A stretch of 40,334 bases of DNA from Microbacterium oxydans (GTDB lineage Bacteria; Actinomycetota; Actinomycetes; Actinomycetales; Microbacteriaceae): the NCBI RefSeq assembly GCF_900095745.1, contig NZ_FMIR01000016.1, positions 1 through 40,334 of the forward strand, given 5' to 3'. Shown here piece by piece: positions 14,357-22,723 of the stretch (positions within the stretch are counted from its first letter, which is position 1; every line of letters begins with the position of its first letter). The position numbers and the translations under genes are program-made. Under the pieces are notes generated by a model, which made no database searches, was not told the origin of the DNA, and worked only from the letters and a program-made list of their open reading frames with translations.

Positions 14357-14384
14357 ATCATAGTATGGCGTCAAAGAAGAGCAA
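14357..14384 (-). promoter_or_regulatory. Promoter of the SIS-ROK-PfkB-aldolase-DeoR operon
   Basis: On the minus strand, TTGCTC (14379-14384) is followed after 16 bp by TATGAT (14357-14362), a good sigma-A-type promoter. It would start transcription about 50 nt before the SIS ATG at 14300. Confidence 0.55.
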
Positions 14385-14397
14385 CCCCCGCATACCC

Positions 14398-14426
14398 TTG
14401 ATTTGTTTGTTCCCCTGACAAATAAT
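14398..14426 (+). promoter_or_regulatory. Promoter and operator of the sugar ABC importer
   Basis: TTGATT (14398-14403), a 17-bp spacer and AATAAT (14421-14426) form a plausible promoter. ATTTGT (14401-14406) and ACAAAT (14418-14423) form an inverted repeat spanning the spacer, and TTTGTTTGTT inside it resembles DeoR-family boxes. A repressor bound here would block the importer and could reach the divergent promoter. Confidence 0.5.
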
Positions 14427-14629
14427 CGGACAAGTTCCACCGCCTCGTCGTCGATTCCGATCGTCGCCGAGAACCCCCGAGCCCCGGCTTGAACGATCGC
14501 GGATGCCACCCGGCGAAACGATCACCACGCACTGTCGCGTGAGATGTGCTTGCGACTGTGCACCACACCCCCTTCCCGAAGCGGCCTGCCGCCGAGGGAC
14601 GGACACTCACAGTGAGGAATGCAATACAC

Positions 14630-15874
14630 ATGAAGAAGTCACTGCGGTTCGGCGCCGCCGCCATTGCGGCCGTCGCCACGCTCTCGCTCGCTTCGTGCGG
14701 GTTCGGCGGATCGTCCGGAGACGGCGGAGGCGAAGAGGGCTCAGCGACCCTCGACCTGCTCGTCCCCAGCTACTCCGACGCCACCAAGGCGAACTGGGAA
14801 ACCGTGATCGACGGGTTCGAGAAGGCCAACCCCGACATCAAGGTCAAGCTCGAGGTGCAGTCCTGGGACAACCTCGAGAAGGTCGTCTCCACCAAGATCC
14901 AGGCGGGCGAGGCTCCCGACATCTACAACGGCGGACCCTTCGCGGGCTTCGTCGGCGATGAGCTGCTCTACCCGACGGAAGACGTCGTCTCCAAGGAGAC
15001 CTTCTCCGATTTCCAGGAGTCGTTCCTGAAGAACGCCGAGATCGACGGCACCGCGTACGCGCTGCCGATGATCGCGTCGGCCCGCGCCCTGTTCGTCAAC
15101 AACGCGCTGCTCGACCAGGCCGGCGTCGAGGCGCCGACCGACTGGGACTCGCTCCTGGATGCCGCGACCAAGGTCTCGGCTCTCGGCGGCGGCGTCGCCG
15201 GCTACGGCATGCCGCTCGGATCCGAAGAGGCTCAGGCCGAGGCGGCCGTGTGGCTGTGGGGCGGCGGCGGATCGTTCGGCGATGAGTCCGAGATCACGAT
15301 CGACACCCCGGAGAACCTCGTCGGTGCCGAGCAGATCAAGAAGATGATCGACGCCGGTGCGACCCAGGCCGACCCCGGTTCGACGCAGCGCTCGCCCCTG
15401 ATGGACATCTTCATCCAGGGCAAGATCGGCATGCAGGTCGGCCTCCCGCCGACGGTCGGCCAGATCGCCGACGGCAACCCCGACCTGGACTACTCCATCG
15501 TCCCGATCCCGACCAAGGACGGCTCGCCGTTCACGCTCGGCGTCATGGACCAGCTGATGGCCTTCGAGAACGACGGCGACAAGCAGGAGGCGATCACGAA
15601 GTTCTTCGACTACTACTACTCGGCCGACGTGTACGTGCCGTGGGTGCAGGCCGAAGGCTTCCTGCCCGTCACCAAGTCCGGTGCCGAGCAGCTTTCCGGC
15701 GAGGAGGCCCTCAAGCCGTTCCTCGACGTGCTGCCCGACGCCCAGTTCTACCCGTCGACGAACCCGAAGTGGTCCGCCGCCGACGGTGCGTTCAAGTCGC
15801 TGTTCGGCCAGCTGCAGTCGAAGCCGGCACAGGATGTGCTGACCGAGATCCAGGCGCAGGTCGACGCGGGCTGA
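14630..15874 (+). CDS. Sugar ABC transporter substrate-binding lipoprotein
   Basis: This 414-residue family-1 extracellular solute-binding protein has a lipoprotein signal (Lys-rich start, hydrophobic core, 'LASC' with lipidated Cys23), a flexible Gly/Ser/Glu-rich tether and a maltose-binding-type fold ('GFEKANPDIKVKLEVQSWDNL', 'QAGEAPDIYNGG'). It should capture the sugar outside the membrane. The start is ATG 14630 with GAGGAA about 10 nt upstream. It is followed by two permeases; no ATPase gene is present, as is usual where a shared MsiK-type ATPase is used. The neighbouring amino-sugar operon suggests an amino sugar or an oligosaccharide containing one. Confidence 0.9.
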   Translation: MKKSLRFGAAAIAAVATLSLASCGFGGSSGDGGGEEGSATLDLLVPSYSDATKANWETVIDGFEKANPDIKVKLEVQSWDNLEKVVSTKIQAGEAPDIYNGGPFAGFVGDELLYPTEDVVSKETFSDFQESFLKNAEIDGTAYALPMIASARALFVNNALLDQAGVEAPTDWDSLLDAATKVSALGGGVAGYGMPLGSEEAQAEAAVWLWGGGGSFGDESEITIDTPENLVGAEQIKKMIDAGATQADPGSTQRSPLMDIFIQGKIGMQVGLPPTVGQIADGNPDLDYSIVPIPTKDGSPFTLGVMDQLMAFENDGDKQEAITKFFDYYYSADVYVPWVQAEGFLPVTKSGAEQLSGEEALKPFLDVLPDAQFYPSTNPKWSAADGAFKSLFGQLQSKPAQDVLTEIQAQVDAG

Positions 15875-15904
15875 GCCCGCTGACGGAGAGGTTCGGGTAC
15901 CCGA

Positions 15905-16879
15905 ATGAGCCAGAAGACAGAGTCCTCGAACCTCGCGGGGGCGGCCACCACCGGCCGCCCCCGCCCCCGGAAGACCCCGGATGCCGTGCGCGGCAGGCCG
16001 GGCGGAAAGGACCTGCTCCAGGCTCTGCCCTGGATCGCCCCCGCACTCCTGCTCATCATCGGCGTGGTGTTCTTCCCCGCCGGGGTGATGTTCTTCAACT
16101 CGACGCGTGACATCTCGCTGTCCGGCCTCGACAAGGGATCGGTCGGCTTCGACAACTTCGTCACGGTGTTCACGTTCACCGAGTTCTGGCCGATCTTCTT
16201 CCGCACGATCGTGTGGGTCGTGTCAGTCGTGCTGTTCACCGTCGTCATCTCGCTCGGCCTCGCGCAGATCCTCAACAAGGCGTTCCCGGGACGCCAGCTC
16301 GTGCGCATGGCTGTCATCGTGCCGTGGGCGGCATCCGTCGTCATGACGACGATGGTGTTCTACTACAGCCTCGAGCCGTACTTCGGCATCTTCAACAAGT
16401 TCCTCTACGACATCGGGCTCTCGGATGACGCGGTCGGATACGGCTGGACCAAGAACCCCGCGACGGCCTTCACCTGGTCGATCGTGATCGCGATCTTCGT
16501 GTCGCTCCCGTTCACCACGTATACGATCCTCGCCGGACTCCAAGCTGTGCCGGCCGACGCGATCGAGGCAGCCAAGATGGACGGCGCGAGCCCGGCCCGC
16601 ACCTACTGGTCGATCGTCCTGCCGCAGCTGCGCAGCGCCCTGGCCGTCGCGGTGCTCATCAACATCATCAACGTCTTCAACTCGCTACCGATCCTGAAGG
16701 TGATGACCGGATCGATACCGGGCTACGACGCCGACACGATCATGACCCTCATCTTCAAGTACATCGAGCTGCAGAAGAAGGTCGATGTCGCGAGCGCCCT
16801 CTCGGTGGTCGCATTCCTCATCGTCATCGTGATCGTCGCGGCCTACGTGAAGATCGTCAAGCCCATGAAGGAGGTCTGA
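15905..16879 (+). CDS. Sugar ABC transporter permease (MalF type)
   Basis: This 324-residue membrane protein has a basic cytoplasmic N-terminus (about 1-40) and about six transmembrane segments. The EAA loop, 'EAAKMDGASPARTYWSIVLPQL', near residue 220 docks the ATPase. It is the first of two permeases of the importer and sits 30 nt after the binding-protein gene. GAGAGG lies about 13 nt before the ATG, a long spacing. Confidence 0.92.
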   Translation: MSQKTESSNLAGAATTGRPRPRKTPDAVRGRPGGKDLLQALPWIAPALLLIIGVVFFPAGVMFFNSTRDISLSGLDKGSVGFDNFVTVFTFTEFWPIFFRTIVWVVSVVLFTVVISLGLAQILNKAFPGRQLVRMAVIVPWAASVVMTTMVFYYSLEPYFGIFNKFLYDIGLSDDAVGYGWTKNPATAFTWSIVIAIFVSLPFTTYTILAGLQAVPADAIEAAKMDGASPARTYWSIVLPQLRSALAVAVLINIINVFNSLPILKVMTGSIPGYDADTIMTLIFKYIELQKKVDVASALSVVAFLIVIVIVAAYVKIVKPMKEV

Positions 16880-16881
16880 TC

Positions 16882-17802
16882 ATGACCGTGACCGAGACCG
16901 CCCTCGTGACCACCGCCGGCGACGGCGCCGCCCCGCGCATCCCGGGGCGCAAGCGCCGCTACACCGAGGACCAGGTGACGCTTCCCCGCGTGATCCTGCG
17001 CATGGCCGCCGGATTCCTGGTGCTCGCGATCTTCGTGCTGCCGTACCTGATCATGTTCTTCGGCTCCGTGAAGACGAAGCCGCAGATCCGGTCGGTGGAC
17101 CCCACGTACCTGCCGACGGAGTGGCACTGGGAGAACTACATCACGATGTGGTCGACCCCCGAGACGCCACTGCCCTACAACCTGATCTCGACGATCGTGA
17201 TCGCCGTGTTCGCGACGCTGCTCGTCCTGCTGGTGTCACTGCCCGCGGCGTACTACACGGCCCGGTTCAAGTTCCCCGGCCGCATGGTGTTCCTGTTCCT
17301 CGTGATCATCACGCAGATGCTGCAGCCGGCGGTGCTCACCTCGGGCCTGTTCCGCCAGTTCACCGTGCTCGGGCTCGGCGACACCTGGACGGCGATGATC
17401 TTCATCAACGCCGCGTTCAACCTGTCGTTCGCCGTGTGGATCATGCACTCCTTCTTCGCCGGCATCCCCAAGGAGGTCGACGAGGCCGCGCAGATCGACG
17501 GCGCCGGGCGATTCACCGTGTTGTTCAAGATCAACCTGCCGCTCGTGTGGCCGGGGATCGTCACCGCGATCGTGTTCACGTTCGTCGCCTGCTGGAACGA
17601 GTTCGCGGCCTCCCTCGTGATCCTGTCGACCGACAAGAACCAGCCGCTGTCGGTCGCACTCACCAAGTTCGTCGGGCAGTACGAGACCAGCTGGCAGTAC
17701 GTGTTCGGCGTCTCGATCGTCGCGATCCTGCCGGTGGTCATCCTGTTCATGCTCATCGAGAAGCGCCTGGTCGGCGGTCTGACCGCGGGCAGCGTCAAGT
17801 AG
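16882..17802 (+). CDS. Sugar ABC transporter permease (MalG type)
   Basis: This 306-residue membrane protein has about six transmembrane segments and the EAA loop 'EVDEAAQIDGAGRFTVLFKINLPL' near residue 200, typical of MalG-type permeases. GGAGG at 16870-16874 precedes the ATG, which begins 2 nt after the first permease's stop, so the two are translationally coupled. It pairs with the MalF-type protein to form the channel. Confidence 0.92.
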   Translation: MTVTETALVTTAGDGAAPRIPGRKRRYTEDQVTLPRVILRMAAGFLVLAIFVLPYLIMFFGSVKTKPQIRSVDPTYLPTEWHWENYITMWSTPETPLPYNLISTIVIAVFATLLVLLVSLPAAYYTARFKFPGRMVFLFLVIITQMLQPAVLTSGLFRQFTVLGLGDTWTAMIFINAAFNLSFAVWIMHSFFAGIPKEVDEAAQIDGAGRFTVLFKINLPLVWPGIVTAIVFTFVACWNEFAASLVILSTDKNQPLSVALTKFVGQYETSWQYVFGVSIVAILPVVILFMLIEKRLVGGLTAGSVK

Positions 17803-17868
17803 GCCGCGGTCGACGAAGGGCACGCGCGTTCAGTGATAGAAATCTCTGAGACGCGACGAAGGAGTCCC

Positions 17869-18633
17869 ATGCCCCATCCACGCCCTGCGCTCGGCGCATC
17901 CGTGTTCGCCATCCTCGTGCTGGTGCTGAGTGGCTGCACCGCAGCCCAGCCCGAGGCCGACCCCACGCCGACGGCGACGGGCGAGACGATGGTCTCCGTG
18001 AGCGTGGACGGCCCCGAGATCTCCGGGACTGGGCCGACCGAGCCGTTCCCCGGCGTCGACTTCCCGCTTCGTGAGGGCATGCGCTCGGTGACGATCGACT
18101 TCACGTGCGACGGCGGCGGCCCGTTCCGCGTCGAGTTGGGTGACCCGATGACGCTCGGACAGGCGACACTCAACGGCACCTGCGACGGCACGACCGAGCT
18201 GGTGTGGCCGATCACCGAAGAGACGGGACCGACCCTCAACGTGTGGGTCACCAACGACGTCGCCTGGACCGCGACTCCGCACTTCTCCACCGCGGAGTTC
18301 GTCCGGGACGAGGCGATCACCTCCGAGTGCGATGCCTTCTCCGACATCTACAGCGCGTTCTCGAACGCCGACATCGGCCTCACCGAGTACCAGGCGTTCG
18401 ACGAGGCGGAGTGGACGCGGCGGGTCGACGCGGCGACCGTCGACCTCGAGACGCTCACGGGCGCCTCGGAGACGACCATGTCCGACCCATTCAGCGCCCT
18501 GCTCTCCTGGGTGCGCGGCGACGGCCACACTCCCGGCTCACTGCTGAAGGACACGAGCCTGATCGATCCGATCAGCGACACCTGCAACACCAATCACAGC
18601 CCGCTCATCCTGATCGGCGAGTTCGGCGGCTGA
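17869..18633 (+). CDS. Putative lipoprotein of unknown function
   Basis: This 254-residue secreted protein has a clear lipobox 'LSGC' with Cys23, then a Thr/Pro-rich tether and a mature part with regularly spaced cysteines ('FTCDGGG', 'NGTCDGT', 'SECDAF', 'DTCNTN'). I do not recognise a family. The middle part looks beta-rich ('TIDFTCDGGGPFRVELGD'). It starts 66 nt after the second permease with a strong GAAGGAG 5-11 nt before the ATG, and may be cotranscribed with the importer. A hairpin follows it. A role in the sugar system is possible but unsupported. Confidence 0.65.
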   Translation: MPHPRPALGASVFAILVLVLSGCTAAQPEADPTPTATGETMVSVSVDGPEISGTGPTEPFPGVDFPLREGMRSVTIDFTCDGGGPFRVELGDPMTLGQATLNGTCDGTTELVWPITEETGPTLNVWVTNDVAWTATPHFSTAEFVRDEAITSECDAFSDIYSAFSNADIGLTEYQAFDEAEWTRRVDAATVDLETLTGASETTMSDPFSALLSWVRGDGHTPGSLLKDTSLIDPISDTCNTNHSPLILIGEFGG

Positions 18634-18672
18634 GTCTTGTCTGCCACCTGTTTTGAAGGAGATCTCGTGGAA

Positions 18673-18703
18673 TGAAGGACCGGATGCTCGAATCGGTCCT
18701 TCA
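18673..18703. terminator. Bidirectional hairpin between convergent genes
   Basis: TGAAGGACCG (18673-18682) pairs perfectly with CGGTCCTTCA (18694-18703) around an 11-nt loop. It lies between the lipoprotein gene and the convergent ROK repressor gene. There is no T run, so termination may be partial. Confidence 0.55.
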
Positions 18704-18738
18704 GAACGGGAGAACCCCTTCAGGCTGTGTGCTGACGG

Positions 18739-19920
18739 TCAGGGGCGGGGAGTGGATGCTGCAGAGGTGGATGCTGCGCGCAGCTGCAGCGGATTCCAGC
18801 GCACGCCGAGGGCCGAGGTCAGGGCGGCCTGCGCGGCACCGGCGGCGAGCGATACCCGGGGGTCGGCGTAGCGGACCGGCACCTGCGTCGTCCCGCGGGC
18901 GGGATACTCGGTCTCGCGGCGCACCCGATCGAGGAAGCGCGGTCCGAGCTCGGTCGCCGGCCCGCCGATCACGACCTCGGTCGGGTCGAGAAGCGCGCCG
19001 ATGAGCTTGACCGCCCTGGCGAGCGCACGGGCGCCCTCGTCGAGGTGCTCCTCGTCGGCCTCCGCGGCGAGCGCCCGGATCTCGGGAGCGTCCATGGCGT
19101 CGGAGAAGTCGTCCCCGAGCATCGCGCCCAGAGCAGCCGCGGACTCCAGGCAGCCGCGTTGACCGCAGCGGCAGAGGCGGGCCGCCTCGCCGAACACCAC
19201 CTGCACGTGGCCGATCTCTCCCGCGCGGTCCCGAGGGCCGGGCGCGAGCTCGCCGTCGAGCGTCACCGCCGCACCTACGCCGCCGCCGAGGTGGATGAAG
19301 AGCCGGTACCCGGAGGGTGACTCCTCCATCCCCGCTTCGGCGATCGCCTCGGCGTCGACGTCGTTGATGAGCAGCACGGGTGCGTCGAGGATGCGCTCGA
19401 ACCGCTCGGCGAGGGGCACTCCCTCCCACTTCAACTGCACGCTCTCCAGCACCGAGCGGCCGTCGGTCGTGCCCGGCAACTGCACTCCCGCGGCGAGGAG
19501 TCTCGCTCCGAACTCGCCGGCGACAGCGGTCAGCGCCTCGTCGAGCGACCGATCGCGCTCCTCCACGCTGTACGTCACCCGCCGTGTCTCGAGCTCGGTG
19601 CCGTCGAGCGCGACGAGGGCGATGTGCGCGTGGAGCGGCTGGATCACCAGGACAAGGATCAGGTGGTGACTCGCATCGACGCTGAGGGTGGTCGCGCGTT
19701 TGCCGCCGGTGCTCGCGGCCTGCTCCCCCTCGACGATCAGCCGATCCTCGATGAGCTCGGCGACCAGGGACGACGCGGTGGCCGCGGTCAGCCCGGTCGA
19801 CCTCGCGATGCCTGCCCGCGTCTGGGTGCCCGGATTCCGGAAGACGAGCTGCAGCGCCCGGCGCAGGTTCGCACGCCGCACCGACGCCTGGGTGTCGAGG
19901 CTGTCATCCGCGTTGAGCAT
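18739..19920 (-). CDS. ROK-family transcriptional repressor
   Basis: This 393-residue protein has an N-terminal winged helix (about 14-75, 'RANLRRALQLVFRNPGTQTRAGIARSTGLTAATASSLVAELIED') and a ROK sensor domain with 'INDVDAEA', 'RAGEIGH' and the zinc motif 'CRCGQRGCLE'. The DxGxT ATP loop of ROK kinases is missing, so it is a regulator of the NagC/XylR type. Its promoter carries two overlapping inverted repeats, consistent with autorepression. It may also regulate the adjacent sugar importer, but no clear copy of those repeats is seen at 14301-14629. Confidence 0.88.
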   Translation of the reverse strand: MLNADDSLDTQASVRRANLRRALQLVFRNPGTQTRAGIARSTGLTAATASSLVAELIEDRLIVEGEQAASTGGKRATTLSVDASHHLILVLVIQPLHAHIALVALDGTELETRRVTYSVEERDRSLDEALTAVAGEFGARLLAAGVQLPGTTDGRSVLESVQLKWEGVPLAERFERILDAPVLLINDVDAEAIAEAGMEESPSGYRLFIHLGGGVGAAVTLDGELAPGPRDRAGEIGHVQVVFGEAARLCRCGQRGCLESAAALGAMLGDDFSDAMDAPEIRALAAEADEEHLDEGARALARAVKLIGALLDPTEVVIGGPATELGPRFLDRVRRETEYPARGTTQVPVRYADPRVSLAAGAAQAALTSALGVRWNPLQLRAASTSAASTPRP

Positions 19921-19988
19921 GTGTTCCCGTTTCCGAGCTCGTCGGTCGCGAGCTGTTGACAGATCGTGGCGCGATCCGTAGTCTCTCC

Positions 19989-20023
19989 CTAAGTTTATTC
20001 ATTGAACTTAGTTGGTCAATGAA
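19989..20023 (-). promoter_or_regulatory. ROK repressor promoter with overlapping operators
   Basis: On the minus strand TTGACC (20014-20019), 16 bp, TAAACT (19992-19997) form a promoter. Two perfect inverted repeats cover it: CTAAGTT/AACTTAG (19989-19995 and 20005-20011) and TTCATTGA/TCAATGAA (19998-20005 and 20016-20023). The pattern is typical of sites bound by ROK repressors. Confidence 0.65.
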
Positions 20024-20079
20024 CCTCAAGCTCCGGACGGGCGAGTGCTGCACACACCGTCGCCCGTCCGGCACCTCCT

Positions 20080-20379
20080 TCAGCGGCTCTCGGCCGCTTC
20101 GGTGTGGTGGCGGATCACCTCGGCCACCACGAAGTTGAACCACTTCTGCGCGAACTCCGGATCGAGATGGGCCTCCTCGGCCAGAGCCCGCAGCCGTGCC
20201 ACTTGCTGCTCCTCCCGATTCGGGTCGGACGCCGGCATCTCGTGATCGGCCTTCAGATGCCCGACCTGCTGGGTCGCGCGGAAGCGCTCGGCCAGCATGA
20301 AGATCAGTGCGGCGTCGATGTTGTCGATGGTGGCGCGAAGTCGGAGCAGTTCGGCCTTCGGGTCCTCGGCGGCGGTCAT
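20080..20379 (-). CDS. Chorismate mutase (AroQ class, type II)
   Basis: This 99-residue all-helical AroQ domain has 'LLRLRATIDNIDAALIFMLAERFRATQQVGHLKADHEMPASDPNREEQQVARLRALAEEAHLD', which matches the family's R-x-x-ID-x-D, R, K and D-x-x-RE pattern. It converts chorismate to prephenate for Phe/Tyr synthesis in the cytoplasm and has no fused dehydratase or dehydrogenase. The ATG has a -10-like TAGAGT exactly 6 nt upstream (20386-20391), suggesting a leaderless transcript. It is divergent from the AI-2E-family gene, 62 bp away. Confidence 0.9.
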   Translation of the reverse strand: MTAAEDPKAELLRLRATIDNIDAALIFMLAERFRATQQVGHLKADHEMPASDPNREEQQVARLRALAEEAHLDPEFAQKWFNFVVAEVIRHHTEAAESR

Positions 20380-20385
20380 GCCCCT

Positions 20386-20435
20386 ACTCTAGAGCCGCGG
20401 AACACCCGGATTTCGACCTGCCGCACCGCTATCGT
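20386..20435. promoter_or_regulatory. Divergent leaderless-type -10 elements
   Basis: TAGAGT (20386-20391, minus strand) is 6 nt before the chorismate mutase ATG, and TATCGT (20430-20435, plus strand) is 6 nt before the AI-2E-family ATG at 20442. The -35 boxes are not obvious. Confidence 0.5.
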
Positions 20436-20441
20436 GAGCAC

Positions 20442-21692
20442 ATGAGCAACGAAGAGTCGCCTGCCTCCGCGCCCCTCGACGGTGCCGTGCCGAGTGCCGC
20501 TGTCGACGATGACGCGGTCAAGGACGACACCACGGCTTCCGCGCCCGTCCGCCGCCGGCCCGCACCGGCATCCGAAGTCCCCTCCGCCGAGGCCGCCCCT
20601 ACCCGTGCGGTCGTGATCGAGCCGATGACCCCGAGCCGCTCCTTCTGGACGCGGATCGATCGCCCCTTCGTGTTCGGCTTCCTGGTGACCCTCGGCGGTC
20701 TCGGGGCCATCGTGATCGGCCTCGCCCTCACGAGCCTGTCGACCGTGCTCATCTACATCGCCCTGGCGCTGTTCGGCGCGCTCGGCCTCGACCCTGCCGT
20801 GCGATTCCTGGAGCGTCGGGGCGTCTCGCGGGTGCTGTCGGTCGTCGTCGTGATCCTCAGCCTCATCGTCGTGGTGGCCCTCGTGCTGTGGATGATCCTC
20901 CCGGTCGTGATCGATCAGATCTCGAGCTTCGTCCGCTCCGTGCCCGACATGATCCGGGAGTTCACCCGCAGCGACCTCTACGCGACCCTCGAAGCCCAGT
21001 TCGGCGATCAGTTCCAGGACCTCGTCGCCGAGGTGCAGGCCTTCCTCTCCGACTTCGGCAACCTGGCGACGATCGGCGGCGGGGCACTCGCGGTCGGCGC
21101 CTCGATCGCCACCGGCATCTCCGGCGCCATCATCGTCCTGGTGCTGACGCTGTACTTCCTCGCGTCGCTCCCCGCGATGAAGCAGGGGCTGCTGCGTCTC
21201 GCCCCGGCCCGCGATCGTGCTCGCGCCGGAGACATCACCGACCAGATCACCGACTCGGTGGGCGGATACGTGATGGGCATGGTGGTGCTCGCGTTCTGCA
21301 ACGCGACGCTGGCGTTCCTGCTCTACTTCTTCCTCGGGCTGCCGTTCCCCCCGCTGATGGCCGCGATCGCGTTCTGCGTCACCCTCATCCCGCTGGTGGG
21401 CTCGGTGCTGTTCTGGATCCTCGGCACCTGCCTGGCCCTCTTCAGCAACCCGATCGCCGCACTCGTCTTCGCCGCGATCTATCTCGTCTACATGCAGATC
21501 GAGGCCTACGTGATCACCCCGCGCGTGATGAACCGGGCCGTCTCCGTCCCGGGCTCGCTCGTCGTGATCGGCGCCCTCGCGGGCGGCACCCTGCTGGGAC
21601 TGCTCGGCGCGCTCGTGGCCGTGCCGGTCACGGCATCCATCCTCATCATCATCAAACAGGTCCTGGTGCCGAAGCAGGACGCCCGGGTCTGA
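20442..21692 (+). CDS. AI-2E family transporter (TqsA/PerM-like membrane protein)
   Basis: This 416-residue protein has an acidic, Ala/Pro-rich disordered N-terminus (about 1-70) followed by the PerM/AI-2E layout. That comprises paired membrane segments, a soluble segment ('SFVRSVPDMIREFTRSDLYATLEAQFGDQFQDLV'), and a C-terminal block with 'LPFPPLMAAIAFCVTLIPLVGSVL' and 'ITPRVMNRAVSVPGSLVVIGALAGGTLLGLLGALVAVPV'. Family members include the AI-2 exporter TqsA and Na+/H+ antiporter-like proteins, so the transported species is uncertain. The ATG has a -10-like hexamer 6 nt upstream. A very strong terminator follows. Confidence 0.85.
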   Translation: MSNEESPASAPLDGAVPSAAVDDDAVKDDTTASAPVRRRPAPASEVPSAEAAPTRAVVIEPMTPSRSFWTRIDRPFVFGFLVTLGGLGAIVIGLALTSLSTVLIYIALALFGALGLDPAVRFLERRGVSRVLSVVVVILSLIVVVALVLWMILPVVIDQISSFVRSVPDMIREFTRSDLYATLEAQFGDQFQDLVAEVQAFLSDFGNLATIGGGALAVGASIATGISGAIIVLVLTLYFLASLPAMKQGLLRLAPARDRARAGDITDQITDSVGGYVMGMVVLAFCNATLAFLLYFFLGLPFPPLMAAIAFCVTLIPLVGSVLFWILGTCLALFSNPIAALVFAAIYLVYMQIEAYVITPRVMNRAVSVPGSLVVIGALAGGTLLGLLGALVAVPVTASILIIIKQVLVPKQDARV

Positions 21693-21711
21693 CCCACACT
21701 CCCGAGACGAC

Positions 21712-21745
21712 GAAGCGCCCGGCCCCCTGAGGGGCCGGGCGCTTC
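21712..21745. terminator. Strong bidirectional terminator hairpin
   Basis: GAAGCGCCCGGCCCC (21712-21726) pairs perfectly over 15 bp with GGGGCCGGGCGCTTC (21731-21745) around the loop CTGA. It lies between the convergent AI-2E-family and osmoprotectant-binding-protein genes. The stem ends in TTC on the plus strand and again in TTC on the minus strand. Confidence 0.9.
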
Positions 21746-21760
21746 TGTCGAGGTGACGAC

Positions 21761-22675
21761 TCAGAGGTCGTTGTCCGCCAGCCACTGCTTGGCGATGTCG
21801 GATGCCGACTTCTGGTCGACCGTGCTCTGCACGTTCAGGGCGACGAGCTCTTCGGCAGTCAGCTTGGCACTGATCGCGTTGAGCACGTCGGAGACCTCGT
21901 CGGCGACGTCGCTCGAGACGATCGGCACCACGTTCGACGAGATGATCAGGTTCTCCGGGTCTTCCAGGGCGACGATGTCTTCGGTCTGGAATGCCGGGTC
22001 GGCGGTGTAGATGTCGGCGACCTGGATCTTGCCGGCGAGCAGCGACTCGAGAGTGGTCGGGCCGGTCGCCGAGAACTTCAGGTCGACTCCGTAGGTCTCC
22101 TTCGCCGCTGCGGGGCCGTACGGACGCTCCTCGAACTCGGGAGCCGCGCCGATCGTCACCTCCGACGTGACCTTGGCGAGGTCACCGATGGAGGTGACAC
22201 CGTTCTCCTCCGCGAAGCTCTTCAGCACCGTGTAGGTGTCCTGATCGGAGGCCTCGGCGAAGTCGAGGGCGGTCAGGCCTTCGGGCAGGGCCTCCTTCAG
22301 CGCCTCGTAGACCTCGTCCGGCGCGGTGACGTCGACCTCGTCGTCCGAGATGTACTCCAGCAGGCTGCCGGTGTACTCCGGGAAGACGTCGATCGCCCCG
22401 GACTCGACATCGGGCATGTACGCGTCGCGCTGGCCGATGCTGAACTGCTCGTCGACGTCGAAGCCTGCGGCCTCGAGCGCCTGCGAGTAGATCTCGGCGA
22501 TGATCTCGTTGGAGTAGTACGCCTGCGAGCCGATGACGATGGTCTTGTCACCCGAGCCCGCGTCGTCGGTGGGCGCGTCGAGCGGGTTGCTGCTGGTGCA
22601 GCCGGCGAGGACGAGCGCCGCGACGAGCGATACGCCACCGGCGAGGGCGAGTCGTGACTTGCGTGCTGTGAACAT
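21761..22675 (-). CDS. Osmoprotectant ABC transporter substrate-binding lipoprotein (OpuC/OsmF type)
   Basis: This 304-residue protein has a lipobox 'VLAGC' and the OpuAC fold: 'VIGSQAYYSNEIIAEIYSQALEAAGF', 'GAIDVFPEYTGSLLEYI', 'ADIYTADPAFQ'. It should bind quaternary amines such as glycine betaine, proline betaine or choline at the cell surface. The start is ATG 22675, with GAGGAAG about 5 nt upstream. It is the last gene of a four-gene operon, 48 nt after the second permease. Confidence 0.9.
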   Translation of the reverse strand: MFTARKSRLALAGGVSLVAALVLAGCTSSNPLDAPTDDAGSGDKTIVIGSQAYYSNEIIAEIYSQALEAAGFDVDEQFSIGQRDAYMPDVESGAIDVFPEYTGSLLEYISDDEVDVTAPDEVYEALKEALPEGLTALDFAEASDQDTYTVLKSFAEENGVTSIGDLAKVTSEVTIGAAPEFEERPYGPAAAKETYGVDLKFSATGPTTLESLLAGKIQVADIYTADPAFQTEDIVALEDPENLIISSNVVPIVSSDVADEVSDVLNAISAKLTAEELVALNVQSTVDQKSASDIAKQWLADNDL

Positions 22676-22723
22676 GGGACTTCCTCTTCTCTGGGACAAA
22701 CGGATGGATGCTGTGGGTCGGTG

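Larger units (their letters stand above)
14301..14629. other. Divergent control region of the amino-sugar cluster
   Basis: This 329-bp gap separates the catabolic operon (minus) from the ABC importer (plus). It holds one promoter in each direction and an inverted repeat between them (given separately), then a leader of about 195 nt before the binding-protein gene. No riboswitch-like structure or convincing reading frame is seen in that leader. Confidence 0.6.
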
